Position numbers and translations under genes: made by a program. This document shows positions 1 through 54,639 of a DNA stretch of 64,000 nucleotides, piece by piece. Within the stretch, counting starts at the first letter, position 1. Each line of letters opens with the position of its first letter. The notes beneath the pieces were generated by a model that saw nothing but the letters and a program-made list of their open reading frames with translations, did no database searches and was not told the DNA's origin. Source of the stretch: Ceratotherium simum simum (taxonomy: Eukaryota > Chordata > Mammalia > Perissodactyla > Rhinocerotidae); contig NW_004454261.1 in the NCBI RefSeq assembly GCF_000283155.1, positions 3,803,101 through 3,867,100 on the forward strand, in the 5' to 3' direction.

Positions 1-339
1 GCGGGTGCCGGCTACTGCGTTATCTAGAGGTCTCTGTAGTATGCCCACCCGCAACAGAGAGCAGCAAGCTGGTATTCACAGCAGCCCCAACTTATAACAT
101 GGCGTGTGTTTGTGTGTCAATATTTTTGTGGTATATCGCAAAGAACTCTATGATCTCCAGAGACCCAGGAGAACTCCCGAAAGAATTTGGAAACTGCGGA
201 GTTGGGCATTCCCAACACAAAGGAAGAGCACCCAGGTGCAAGACTTTATCAAACACAATTTACGTGTGGCAGAGGGACAACATGAAGTCACACAGACACC
301 AGGGCACAAGCCACCCAACGGGCTTTGTCACACTGAACA

Positions 340-1086
340 GTTCTGTGCTTCAAAGGAGATCAGCGAGAAAGCGAGAAGACACCCAGAGCACAGAGGAAGA
401 CGTCCACGGATCGTGAACGGATACAGGGCTGTGTCTAGACCACACAAAGAATGCTTATGACTTAACAGCAACAACCAAGACAACCCTGTAAAGAGCGGGC
501 CGAGGACCCGCACAGACACATTTCCAGAGAGGACAAACAGCCAGCCGGCACACGAGAAGATGCTCAACGTCGCCAGACAAAACCATGACACACCTACTCC
601 ACACCCATAAGAATGGCGATTATACTAAAAACAAAACCAGAAATCAACCGGTGTTGGCGAGGAGGTGGAGAAACAGCACAGCCTGTGAGGTGTGACATGG
701 GGCGGCTGCTGCAGAGACCGCTCTGGCGGGTCCTCAGTTACACACAAAACCTCCACGCACCCAGCAATCCCACTACTAGGCACTAGAGAAATGAAAACAC
801 GTTTTCAACCACCACCACGTACATGAATGTTTGTAGCAGCGCAATAGCCAAAAGGCATGTCCATCGACACATGAATGGATAAACACAACGTGGTCCATCC
901 AGACGAGGGAATATTACTCAGCCTTGAAAAGGAAGGAGATTCTGACACCTGCTCCAACGTGGATGGACCCTGAAGACATGACACTCAGTGACATGAGCCA
1001 AACACAGAAGGACAGACACTGTGTGATCCCCTCACAGGAGGCCCCTAGAGGAGTCACATCCACAGAGACAGAAAGTAGATGGTGGG
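340..1086 (+). mobile_element. L1 LINE remnant, ORF2 end and 3' region, split by SINE insertions
   Basis: Matches the typical L1 3' order: the aaagaactcta segment, the agaagatgctcaac segment, gttggcgaggaggtggag, then the UTR text tgaatggataaacacaac and atgacactcagtgac. No reading frame survives. The same L1 resumes at about 1630 after the ERE insertions and the gap. Confidence 0.8.
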
Positions 1087-1346
1087 GGGGCCGGCCCGGT
1101 GACGCAAGCAGTTAAGTGCGTGCGCTCTGCTGCGGCGGCCTGGGGTTCACCGGTTTGGATCCCGGGCACACACTGACGCACCACTTGTCAGGCCATGCTG
1201 TGGCGGCGTCCCATATAAAGTAGAGGAAAATGGGCACGGATGTTAGCCCAGAGCAAGTCTTCCTCAGCAAAAAAAAAGAGGAGGAGTGGCAGATGTTAGC
1301 ACAGGGCTGATCTTCCTCACCAAAAAAAAAAAAAAAGAGAGAGAGA
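1087..1346 (+). mobile_element. ERE SINE (perissodactyl tRNA-derived), near full length
   Basis: Begins ggccggcccggtgacgcaag, has a B-box-like ggtttggatccc, then the ERE body (atataaagtagaggaaaatg, gctgatcttcctcacc) and a poly-A tail. Inserted in the L1 3' end; agaaagtaga occurs at 1070-1079 and again at 1624-1633, consistent with a target-site duplication around the whole composite insert. Confidence 0.88.
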
Positions 1347-1434
1347 ACAGAGGCCAAAATTTCCAGAATCCAAACCAATATATACATATATATGTTGTTA
1401 TACATGTCCTCTACAACTTTTTACCATGAGTGGT

Positions 1435-1534
1435 NNNNNNNNNNNNNNNNNNNNNNNNNNNNNNNNNNNNNNNNNNNNNNNNNNNNNNNNNNNNNNNNNN
1501 NNNNNNNNNNNNNNNNNNNNNNNNNNNNNNNNNN
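1435..1534. other. Assembly gap (100 N)
   Basis: Exactly 100 N, the usual placeholder for a gap of unknown length. It starts after a short AT-rich unique segment and ends inside a poly-A / ERE 3' segment, so a second SINE is truncated by the gap. Confidence 0.99.
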
Positions 1535-1626
1535 AAAAAAAAAAAAAAAAGAGGACGATTAGCAGGTGTTAACACAGGGCTGATCTTCCTCACACACAAA
1601 AAAATTAAAAATTAAAAAAAAAAAGA
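1535..1626 (+). mobile_element. ERE SINE 3' fragment, cut by the gap
   Basis: An A-run, then gaggacgattagcaggtgtt, gctgatcttcctcac and an A-rich tail: the 3' third of an ERE. Its 5' part presumably lies in the gap. Confidence 0.8.
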
Positions 1627-1845
1627 AAGTAGACCATGGGGGCCAGGGGCTGGGGGAGGGAAGGGGGAGTCAGTGTTTCATGGGGACAGAGTCTCAGTTT
1701 GGGAAGATGAGAAAGTTCTGGAGACAGATAGTGGGGATGTTTGCACAACCCTGTGAATATACCAAAACCACTGAATTGCACACTGTAAACGGGTGGTGTA
1801 GTATGTGAATTAGATCTAATAAAGTTGTTATTTTTAAAAAATCCT
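1627..1845 (+). mobile_element. L1 3' UTR, continuation
   Basis: ggccaggggctgggggaggg, a run through gttctggagacagatagtgg, then aattgcacactgtaaacggg and gtatgtgaattagatctaat. This is the usual L1 3' UTR end and follows directly on the segment that ends near 1086. Confidence 0.75.
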
Positions 1846-2297
1846 TCAGAAGCAAATAAACCGGGTGTGAAGCGCTGATAAGAACTGAAAACTCCACTTT
1901 CTTGAGCTCTCTCTCGCCGAGTCGACCGCCCTGCCCTCGCCTCTTCTAACCAGTGACACGTGTGCAGCAGGGACGGGAGCCACCATGGTGACCCCATGAC
2001 TCGTGCCCCCCTGGGGCACCACAGGCTCAGGGGCCGGGGCTCCAACTGGACAGCACACCTCCACAGGCCCCGGCCCTTCACGAGGGCCTCTTATGGAGCG
2101 AAGGTGAACGGTGTCGGGAAGTGGTCTGTCTGCTGGAGGACACCCCCGACGGACTGCAGGCAGCGGGTCAGGACCCCCGCACCCACCCTCAGGGCAGGTG
2201 GAGCTGCCTCTCCTGTGCCCTGCCCGGGAGGGTCAGCCCAACCAAGAGGGGAGCCCTCCCCGTGGACACCCCACCCGTGGACGGAGCCCCCACTCGC

Positions 2298-45252
<42,955 letters not shown>

Positions 45253-45624
45253 CTGAAAGAGAAAGGCACAGGGTTTAGAGAGGTCGCGTGGTCCCTCCAC
45301 CCCACAGTGATGGCAGGTTGGCGATCTCGGGCGCAGGGACCAGAGGAGGCGGGCGCTGCAGCCCTGGGCCTTCCCATCTCTTCCTTTCCCACTCCCCACC
45401 AGGCAGAGCCTACCAGAGACCCTCCCATGGCACTGGGGTGCTGTCCCAGGACCCCCGCCCACGTAGGACGTACTGTACTTGGGGGGCCTGTTCCTGCGGC
45501 GTGCTCCCTCCCCAGCAGGCAGCAGGGAAGGGGCCTGTCTACGCCCCCCGCCCCTCCTCTCCCCAGCCCAACCCACCGCCTCTGCTGACTCCTCACCCAC
45601 CCCCGCCAGTGCCCACGAGGACCC

Positions 45625-45765
45625 CTCCCAGGTGCTCCCGCAGCCTGGAGGCCACAGGCCTGGCTGTGAGTTACTGAACCTCTCGGGCCTCCATTTCCCC
45701 TTCCCCATCTGTAAAATGGGGAAACACCAGTAACACAACCACCTGGAGAGGCGTGTGGTGGTCCT
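45625..45765 (+). mobile_element. MIR SINE
   Basis: gagttactgaacctctcggg, cctccatttccccttcccca and tctgtaaaatggggaaacac are a good match to the MIR core in plus orientation. Confidence 0.8.
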
Positions 45766-46251
45766 GCCGCCCAGATGCAGACACCTCCCGCCTCCACCGA
45801 TCACGCGGGGTGCCCACCATGCTCGCCCCGGCCTTTTCCTCAAAGAGGAAGCTCAGGGGTCGCTCCAGGCCCTTCGCCAGGGTCTCGGCAGCCAGCCAGC
45901 CCAAGACCTCACGGAAAGCAGGATCAGGACAGCTGGCAGCCTCTGTCTGACTTGGTCCTTCTCGAAGGTGCCTTCTGCACCAGGTGAGAGCAGGGCGGCT
46001 CAGTGAAGAGAATGGGCTTGGGGCCAGAAGCAAGCCATTCAAGCCCAGAGATGCCAACGGCCACTGTGTCACAGTGACTACGCCCCTCAGCCCAGGCCAC
46101 TGTGTCCACTGCTCCACAACAGGAGGACAGTGACCAAGAGCAGATGCCTGGGGCCCGGATGAGAATGCCACAGGGGTCCTAGAACAGTGCCCCCCACATT
46201 CCAGCGGTCTGTAACAGCATCAAAACAACACTTCAAATACCCTGGAGTCCT

Positions 46252-46535
46252 AGGCCTTATTTCCTTAATAACAGCCCTGTTGAGATAAACTTCACACAGA
46301 ATGGAGCTCACCTGTCTCAAGTACACAATTCAGTGGTTTTGAGTAGAGTTGTGCAACCACAGCACTAATTCCAGAACATTCTCATCACCCCAGAAGGAAA
46401 CCCAGACCCCCTGAGCAGTCACTCCCCATCACCCCCCTCCCAGTCCCTGGCAACCACTAACCCACTTTCTGTTTGTGGATTTGCCTGTTCTGGACATTTC
46501 ATATAAATGGAATCACACGCTATGTGGCCTTTTGT
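46252..46535 (-). mobile_element. L1M-type LINE 3' UTR, minus orientation
   Basis: ctgttgagataaacttcaca, gtacacaattcagtggtttt, ccagaacattctcatcaccc, cccctggcaaccactaaccc-like text (cagtccctggcaaccactaa), and gttctggacatttcatataa: the reverse complement of an L1M 3' UTR. The only clear L1 copy in the window lying in the same orientation as DOT1L. Confidence 0.85.
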
Positions 46536-47679
46536 GCTAAGCCTTATTTTTTAAGGCAAAGGAAAAACCAACCTTTTAGTGTTCTTAGTAATATCTTCCA
46601 ATTTACTCAGGATCAAGCACCAACTATTACTGGAACCCCTGTTATTTGGACAAGGTCGGGGCAAGAGGGAGCAGACGCAGGCCAGCGGTTCCCAAGCGGG
46701 GGGCCCCGACCCGCAGCGCCGGCACGGCCTGCTCAGGGCGGGGCCGCTGACGGGGGCCAGTGGCCCCAACACCCCGAGGTAAATGTCAGAAGGCGCTGGG
46801 GGCAGCGCTGCTGGGCTAGGGGGGCAGCGTTAGCCCAACTTCAAAAGGTCCAAAAGGAAAAACAGGAAGCAGCAAAAAGGAGAGGGGGCTGCACAGCCAG
46901 CGGGCACAAAAGTCCCCCAGCCCAGCACGAACAGCCCCTGGCTTCTGGGAGGGGACACGGAGGCAGCAGAGACCCTGGGCCTCTGACACAGGGCCCAGAC
47001 TTTGCCCACGGACCGTTCCAGCCTGCACGACCCTCTCCAGGTCCCAAGTCAGCAGAAACACCCAATTCCTCCAAGTCACTGGGGGGTCGTCTGGCTAACG
47101 TAACAGCGCCCACCAGAGGTGGTCAGGATGGGGAGCCGGGAGACCCCCACAAGGAAATGCTCGTCTGCTCATCACAGCCACGTCTGCACACCTGCAGGCT
47201 CATCAAAGCCTGGGCTCCTCTGACCCGAGCACCAGAGGAACCCACACGCCACCTTCAGAGGCCCCGCCAACTCCTCACAGGGGCTTCCCGGTCACTTCAG
47301 CAAATTTACCCTGAAAACGAAGACACAGTGTGGTGACAACCATAGTATTTGTGAACAAGAAAGAAACCACAACTCCTGCTGATTGGACCGCTTGTCCAGG
47401 AGGTCAAACCAGTAAATACCAATATGCCCTGCCCCACAGCACCATCCTTCCACGCAGGTCTCCTGGAGGTGCCGAGTTCAGGATGTCAAAACCACCCCAG
47501 TGTACATGCCACACCTGCAGCCTCCGGGCCCATCACCAAGCTGGCCTGTCAGCTCAGCCCTGGACTCTCTAAGTCCACACCCGCCATCCAGGCACCAGGG
47601 AGGTGTAAGGTCCGATGGCAACAGCAGTGGGTGGCATCCATGGTGCTCAGGAGAGTGGATGACACATGGGGGGTAATGT

Positions 47680-47810
47680 GATACATCACTGAGCTCCACA
47701 TACACGGCCAGCGGTCCTCCCGAGCACCAGCCCATTTTGCAGATGGAGACACCCAGCGCCAACTTGCCCCACGTGCCACAGCTCCTGTCAGGCTGGGAAC
47801 CCAGCTGGGA
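47680..47810 (-). mobile_element. Possible MIR SINE
   Basis: agcccattttgcagatggag followed by gccacagctcctgtcaggct resembles the MIR reverse complement (CCCATTTTACAGATGAGGAA, GTCACACAGCTAGTAAGTGG). Confidence 0.5.
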
Positions 47811-47944
47811 AGCAGGTCCACGAGACGCCGCAGCGTCCACTGCCTTGGAGAGGAGCATGGAGGGAGGAGAGGAGAGCGATCAGAGTCCCTGCCTGGCTGC
47901 CACATGCCCACCCCCAGAGTAATCCCTTCAAACCTCAGGGAGAA

Positions 47945-48995
47945 AAAGCAGGTAAGTTGGACTTATCAACGTTAAACACTTTTATGCTTCAAAGAACATC
48001 ATCAAGTTAGCTCAGGGCTGATCTTCCTCACAAAAAAAAAAAAGATCATCAAGATAGTGAAAAGACAAACCACAGAAGGAGAGAAAAGTTTTGTAAATCA
48101 TCCATCTGGAAAAAGATCTGTATCTATTATACATAAAGAACTCTAACAACTCGGTAATAAAAAAACAAATAAGCCCATTTAAAAATGGGCAAAAGAACTG
48201 AATTGACATTGTTACAAAGACGACATTCCAACGGCCAATAAGGATATGCAAAGACACTCAACCTCCGGAGCCGTGAAGGAATACAAAGCGAAACCACCAG
48301 GACGGCGAGAATCAAGACGACGGACGATAACAAGTGTCAGGGAGGCTGTGGAGAAATGGGTAGCTTCCCACCCGCCTGGTGGGGATGCAAAATGGTGCGG
48401 GCGCTTTGGAAAGCAGTCTGACAGTTCCTCAAATGGATAAACAATTTCCATACGACCCAGCAATTCCACTCCTAGGTGCCAACCCAAAAGAAACAAGAAT
48501 GTACATCCACACAGAAACCTGTATGTGAATGTTTACAGCAGCATGATTCACAGCAGCCAAAAAGTGCAAACAACCCAAATATCCATCAACAGATGAAAGG
48601 ATACGTAAAATATAGTGCATCCACACACTAGAATATTATTCGGCCATGAAAAGGAGTGAGGCCCTGACACAGCCACACCATGGATGGACCCTGAACACAC
48701 GACGCTCAGTGAGAGCACCAGACACAGAAGGACACACGGTGTGTGATCCCATTGATGTGAAATGTCCAGACCAGGCACATCCACAGACAGAAAGTGGGTT
48801 CGTGGTTGTCAGGGGCTGAGGGATGGGGAGTGACTGCTAAGGAGAGCATGGTTTCTCTTGGGGTGATAGAATGTTCTAGAACTAGACAGAGATGATGGTT
48901 GTACAACTCTGTGACTACACTACAAACCAGTGAATTGCACACTCAAAATGGATGGGTTGTATGGTCTGTGAATTATACCTCAAAAAAGCTCTTAA
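47945..48995 (+). mobile_element. L1 LINE 3' region with a short SINE insertion
   Basis: gtaagttggacttatcaacg, cttcaaagaacatcatcaag, then after the SINE ctaacaactcggtaataaaa, aatgggcaaaagaactgaat, gcaattccactcctaggtgc, gtttacagcagcatgattca, ccattgatgtgaaatgtcca and tgtgaattatacctcaaaaa. Reads through to the L1 3' terminus; non-coding. Confidence 0.85.
48007..48044 (+). mobile_element. Severely 5'-truncated ERE SINE (about 38 bp)
   Basis: Only ttagctcagggctgatcttc, ctcac and an A-run remain. Flanked by atcatcaag at 47998-48006 and 48045-48053, a 9-bp target-site duplication, so this is an independent truncated insertion into the L1. Confidence 0.8.
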
Positions 48996-49299
48996 GAACA
49001 ACAAAAATCCACAGGAGTAAATGTCACCTACCATTAAAAGCACCCCCAGCTCAGCAGGAAAACACCGAGTTTATGAGACCCTCACACGACTAACCGACTG
49101 TTGCTGGTCAACAGCATCTAGCGAGACCCACAACCACGGTCTCAACAGGAGCTCCCTTGGCTCCTGTGCCCACTGACCCTGCAAAAGCAGAGAAGACGCC
49201 CTGCTGTGTCTCGAGGTCTACAAAAGACAAACTCATACAGGAGAGCAGACAGGGAGAAGCAAAGCAATCACGGGGGTGTGAGGGCAGTGAGTCTGGAAC

Positions 49300-49620
49300 T
49301 CTCCACCAACTCTCCCTCCTGAAGCACTCTCTCTGGGGAGGCCAGCTGCCAGTCATGAGCAGCCCTATGGAGAGGCCCTCCCACCAACAGCCACGAGAGG
49401 GAGCCATCCTCCAGCCCCAGTCGAGCCCTCGGATGAGGCCACCCTGGCTGCCCTCTGTGTTGACTGCAGCCTCATGGGAGACCTCAAGCCAGACCACCCG
49501 GCTAGTCTGCTCCTGGATTTCTGACCCTCAGAAACTGGGGGAGATAATAAATGTGTGCTGTTTTCAGCTGCTAAATGCTGGGTTCATTTGTTACGCACCA
49601 ACAGATGACCAGTACAGATT
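49300..49620 (+). mobile_element. Probable MLT1-type (ERVL-MaLR) LTR, 3' part
   Basis: ggagataataaatgtgtgct, gttttcagctgctaaatgct and tttgttacgcaccaacagat fit the 3' end of an MLT1 LTR (polyadenylation signal aataaa, then the TTTAAGCCACTAAG-like text). The 5' boundary is uncertain. Confidence 0.6.
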
Positions 49621-49839
49621 TCGTGTTAAGGCTGATGAACTCCTCTGGGAGCGCTGCTCATGAGAATGAATTTTACAGTAATGGGAATACTTGAGAGTGA
49701 CACTGGAAATGCCCCTCACCAAGCGTTTCTGACTCAAGTCACCACTGTAAAGCTACAAAACAGGGTGTGCACTCCTGTGACACTGCTCCCCGGAGTCTGT
49801 GCCACGTGCCAGCACAGCCCAGACCACAGCATGGAGCAA

Positions 49840-49990
49840 TCACTGCGGGGCGGGCGTGGGTATGCGCCGGACTCGCACTCCCTTGCCCAGTCCTCACGGA
49901 AACCCGGGGACACAAGTTCCAGTGACACTCTCATCTTACACGGGCTGAAGGAGCCTCGGGAACGTGTGCGAGCCTACACAGCCGGCAGGC
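49840..49990 (-). mobile_element. Possible MIR fragment
   Basis: cccagtcctcacggaaaccc, tctcatcttacacgggctga and ctacacagccggcaggctgg resemble the minus MIR order but are highly diverged. Confidence 0.35.
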
Positions 49991-50394
49991 TGGGGCTGAC
50001 ACGCAGCTGTCTCACGAGGCCACAGCCCCTAGGCCAAATCAGGCAGCCCTGGAGAGCCAACGGGGCCTGGAATCTGGTCTCATCTGTGATGAGATGAAAT
50101 CGAGCCTCCCCAAGCTTTAAAACCAGAAAAAAAGGAAGAAAAACGTTTACAACTGCGCCTCCTGAGACCTCAGAAGGATCCTTTCAGGGACCGGCCAATT
50201 TCCACCCACAGTCCTGAGACGTAACTGAAGATGCTCTGATCACATCAACCATTCAGACGCTCTCATGACTTCTCGGCCGTGGCCTCTTCCCAGTGCTCCA
50301 GAGGCCCTTAGAAGAGAGGTGCGAGACGCCAGAAGCCGACCCGGAAAGGTGGGATTGAGAACAGCTCCGAGGAGGCCTGGATTTATGAGCAGCC

Positions 50395-50665
50395 CTTGTC
50401 TCGTTACCCAGGGACACACACGCACCCACTCCTCCTCCTCCTCCATCGAGGGAGCCCTGGACCCCGGGTGTGTGACCCAGCCCTCGTCTCACCACACAGG
50501 GACACCCCCGCAAACTCCCCCTCTATCGCGGGAGCCCTGGACCTCGGGTGCGTGACCCAGCCCTCATCTCACCACGCAGGGACACCCCCACACACTCCCC
50601 CTCTATCTTGGGAGCCCTGGACCCCGGGTGTGTGACCCAGCCCTCATCTCATCACACAGGAACAG
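50395..50665. repeat. 80-bp tandem repeat (about 3.3 copies)
   Basis: ggagccctggacc begins at 50451, 50531 and 50611, exactly 80 bp apart; each is followed by tgacccagccctc, tcaccac and the caggacacccc-like block. A partial copy with a (ctc)n expansion precedes. Non-coding minisatellite in intron 1. Confidence 0.9.
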
Positions 50666-51634
50666 CGCGGCACACGTTCCCAGCTCAACGCAGCCCCCGG
50701 CAGGAGCTCCTGTCTGCTGAGTCGGTCTCCTCTCACTAACTGCATCAGAGCATCCGAGAGAAGCAGCTGAGAGCGCTTCTCCCATACAAAGATCTGTTTC
50801 ATGGAAGGGGGCTAACTGGGAGAGCTGGGCGATGGGGACAGGGGTTCACCAGCCCCTCCATACTGGGGATCACGTGGAAATGTCCACAGTAAGTCCAGCT
50901 ATGCCCATCCTAAACTGCACACTGCCCGGGGAGGTGGTTGTCACGCCCAGAGACGAGGCGAAACTCTGTCCCTTCCGCTACCACCCGCCTCGCCAGCTCA
51001 GAGGAGGGTGTGAGGCCTGCGGCTCGGTTCTTCCAGACGCCACCAACCCTCGAGTCTTCAGTACCGCCAGGCACAGACTGCGTGGGGGGGCCGCACACAG
51101 AGAGGCAGAGGGTGGGTGTGGGGAGTCCAGCTGTCATGCTCAGCAGGGGCCCGCTTCCTCCTTCAGCATGAGGACAAACGTGAGAACAAGAACCCACGAC
51201 ACGCACTCCCGGTCAGGTACCGGCAGGTCAGACGCAGCTCTGGCTCTGCCGCCAGCGTGTCGCCCGGCACGTCCGCAGTCCCTTCATCCCCCCGTGAGGC
51301 GTCTGGACAGGAGGGCCTCTGAGGTGCCCTCCACAAGGGCACGAGCCCACCGCTCTAAGCACTCACCCCTGTGCTTCCGAAGGTCCGCACACCTTCTGAA
51401 GTGTCTGTGCCCGGAGCGCACGATGGGAGGCAGACGCAGAGACAAGGAAAGAAACCAGGAATAAACAGGGTATTCGGGGAGGGCCCGCACTGGGCACCCC
51501 GCAGATGGCCTACTGCAGCGAATCCGCCACAACTCCAGTCTCCTTATTCCCAGCACAACGAGGGCAGTGACGCCCAGGGAGCGTCCTCTGCTGTCGGGGT
51601 CACGCACAGCCGGAGGGCAGAACCCAAGGGGGCT

Positions 51635-51830
51635 CTGAGACAGGGGTCTTCACACGTGACAGGCATCAGATCCCCAGCAGCGCTCATCAGAGCACAGATT
51701 CCCGGGGCCTACCCATGAAGTTTCAGATTCAGCAGGTCTGGGGGCCCGGGAACCTGCATTTCTAACAATTTCCCAGGTGATGTGGAGGCTACCAGCCCAG
51801 GAACCCCACTTCAAGAACCCCGGCTTCTGC
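51635..51830 (+). mobile_element. MER-type hAT DNA transposon remnant
   Basis: gcacagattcccggggccta, agtttcagattcagcaggtc, gaacctgcatttctaacaat, tttcccaggtgatgtggagg and cccacttcaagaacccc follow a common mammalian hAT-type MER element. Exact subfamily not assigned. Confidence 0.75.
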
Positions 51831-52351
51831 TTAGGCCAGGGCCACACTAGGAGGCGGGGAGGAACGCTCTCCCGGGTCCCCTGGGGACGTGAGGACAGCG
51901 ACTGCTCCTAACACCCAGGAGAAGAAGGAGGAGCCTCGTCTGGGCCTCTGGCCCCACGATGCCCGCCTTTTCCTCCCCAACTACCTGGCAGGCTGCCGGG
52001 TGCACATCCTGCAGTGAGGGCGCCCCCTTCCTGCTCTTCTGGGCGCTGCCTTCTTTCCTGGGCACTCCACTCAACTCTGGAGCACTGGGTGGGGGCACTA
52101 GGTCACTTCCATCACACACGGTCCCCAAAGGCAAAGCAGGAACGAAAGGGCGCCTGGTGCAGACCACGCAGATGCAGGACGGGCCGGCACCCAAGCAGCG
52201 CTGTGCAGGAGGCCCACTCACGGGCACTACGTGGACACATCAGGCCAGCCCAGCCAGGGAGGACGCACAAGCGGATGGAGACTGTGACACGGGAATCACT
52301 GTGGACAGGAAATGCCATGTGTGGGCAGAGTTTTAAAAAGTGGAGAAGCAA

Positions 52352-52598
52352 AGGGGCCAGTCCCGTGGTGTAGCCGTTAAGTTTGTGCGCTCTGCTTTGG
52401 CAGCCTGGGGTTTGAAGGTTCGGGTCCCAGGCAGGGACCTACACACAGCTTATCAAGCCATGCTGTGGCAGGCGTCCCACATATAAAGTAGAGAAAGATG
52501 GGCACGAATGTTAGCCCAGGGTGAATCTTCCTCAGCAAAAAGAGGAGGATTGGCAACAGAGGTTAGCTCAGGGCTAATCTTCCTCACAAAAAAAAAAA
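52352..52598 (+). mobile_element. ERE SINE, near full length
   Basis: ggccagtcccgtggtgtagc head, gaaggttcgggtcccaggca, ccatgctgtggcaggcgtcc, catataaagtagagaaagat, two cttcctca blocks and an A tail. Moderately diverged. Confidence 0.88.
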
Positions 52599-53324
52599 GT
52601 GGGCAAGGACAACCCGTGGAGACGAGACATCAAAGGCAGGGTGACAGAATGGCAGGAGGTCTGTCGTCTGTCTGTCTGTTTCAATGGCAGGGCTCTGACA
52701 GCAGGGATTTGGCTGGAAGGGAATGAGAAAGGATATGGTGCAAAATCAACCAACATCCATAAAACTCTCAGTCCGGGAGGAAAACCAGAGGCTAAGAAGC
52801 CAGGCGGGGTGAGCACAGAGGGCTCAGCCTGGTCGTGTAAGCCCGCATTCCACTCGGGCAGCGCCCTAACCAGGAGCGGGGAGCAGGGAGTAGTGGTGAG
52901 GATGGAGGGCCAGTGTGGGCAGGCACCTGTGGGGCCTGAGTACTCAGGAGGGACACGGAATGAGTGCATCTCACGCAGGGGAAGCAGGTAGATCGCAGGC
53001 TGCACGTCCACAGTCAGATGTCGCAGCCCCAGATGCTGCCTGCCCCGTGAGCTCCCGGAATGCGGTGGAAGCGAGCCCCGCCAACCTCACGTGAGGATGG
53101 GCCAGGCCAAAGCCGAGGTCCGCAGGAAGGAAAGCAGCATCGTAAAGCAATGCAAAGTAGAGAGCACTGTGTCAACGCCAGGGTCATCACAGGTGGGAGA
53201 GCCGCGGCAGCCAAGTGAGCTGGGTCTCCAGTAAACAGATTCCAAAAACCGGAAAGTGAACAAAGACGCCAACAGGCGAGCCCTCCTGAGGCTGATGGAG
53301 GGCCAGGTGGTAAGACACAGGGAG

Positions 53325-53695
53325 ATGCTCCGGACTGAAGGTTTGTGTCCCCCAATTCTTATGCTGAAGCCCAGACCCCCATGGGATGGTATTTGGAGGT
53401 GGGGCCTTGGGAGGTGATTGGGGTTGGATGAGGTCATGAGGGTGGGGCCCCCAGGATGGGATTAGGGTCCTCGTAAGAAGAGGAAGAGACCAGAGCTCTC
53501 TCTCTCCATCATGTGAAGACTCAGGGAGAAGGCAGCCGTCTGCAGGCGGGGAAGAGAGTCCTCACCAGGAAGCGAGCCTGCTGGCCCTGATCGCGGACTC
53601 CCAGCCTCCAGGACTGGGAGAAACAAATGTCTGTGGCTTAAGCTGCCCAGCCTGTGGTATTTCGTGACAGCAGCCCGAGCAGACTAAGGCAAAGA
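53325..53695 (+). mobile_element. MLT1-type (ERVL-MaLR) solo LTR, near complete
   Basis: tgaaggtttgtgtcccccaa, gatggtatttggaggtgggg, gaggtcatgagggtggggcc, gtaagaagaggaagagacca, the ctctccatcatgtgaagact segment, ccagcctccaggactgggag, then ttaagctgcccagcctgtgg and agcagactaaggca. About 370 bp as expected for this LTR. An old retroviral-type relic with no internal coding region. Confidence 0.88.
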
Positions 53696-54639
53696 CCCCC
53701 GGGACGCAGGCGGTAAACGCAGCCAGTGTACAGGGTGACCGAGAGAGGGAGGAGGTGACGAGGAACCAGGCCGAGAAGGAGCAGGCCTCCAGGCCACGAG
53801 CAGGCAGGAGAGCACAGGTGGAAAAGCAGAAGTCCAACCAAAAGGGCAGCTCGGAACATGGAGTCTCAGCCGGTGCCAACAAACAGCGCCAGCAACAGCG
53901 GCTGGAAGCACAGGCCAGCAGTTACTGACTAAACATGCTCTTGCAGGCTGGACCCGGAACCCGGGGGGCAGGCGGGGAGGACACCCAGCCTTGAACTAAG
54001 GGGCCAGAACGCTCTCGGAGGTACCCCCACACCCAGCTGACAAGACACGCACCCCAGGAAGTCCCCCTTCCTAAGAATCCCCGAGGAGAGACGGCCCCTC
54101 TAGGGAACGGGAGGGCCGGGCAGGCAGACCATTCGTTGCGTGTTTTTCTAAAATCCAGGTTTACGTTAGCATGTGTCTGCCCGGATTCCCTCCTCCACGA
54201 CACCCTGGAAAGGAACCAGGCTCCGTGGAGAAACGGCTGATTCCAGAGCTGGGGCAGAGAAAACACAGGATGAGCCTGGACAGCCTGTGTGCCAGAAAGT
54301 AGGGACGTGCCCAGAAGGCACACAGGGACGCCGGGGCAGGAGGCAGCCTGAAGGCGCTCCTAAAGGCCGACACTGGCACGACGTGAGCAACAGACAGTGA
54401 CAGGCCGGACTACGACCCGGAGAATGAGGTACGCACCCATGAGTCCACACCGGCAAAAAAAGTGTAAATAAACAAGTGGAGAGAAGAGGCAGGTCTTCCC
54501 ACAGAAGAATCCCAGTGAATGAGAAGGAACGAGGAGCAGGGAAGCAGAAAGCACCATTAGGCAAGTGCTATGGTAACTGGTGCAGGCGAGAGCCACTGAC
54601 AGATGCTAAAACTCGTGGGCCAAAGTTCGAGGATCGGGA

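Larger units (their letters stand above)
1..2297 (-). other. DOT1L intron 25, 5' part (runs off the window)
   Basis: No coding exon recognised. It holds an L1 3' end, ERE SINE copies and a 100-N gap. The stretch 1860-2297, next to exon 25, is GC-rich and shows no recognisable repeat. I looked for sequence encoding the conserved human segment that follows SSAR and did not find it. Confidence 0.75.

Noticed and set aside
1411..1615. Open frames across the N gap
   Set aside because: Made of undefined bases plus poly-A.
1..2297. Downstream DOT1L exons (26 onward)
   Set aside because: The conserved segment that should follow SSAR was not found; the region is L1, ERE, gap and unique intron.
50395..50665. 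CRISPR-like regular direct repeats
   Set aside because: Vertebrate minisatellite: units are tandem with no unique spacers, and the host is a mammal. The same applies to the 71-bp and 54-bp arrays.
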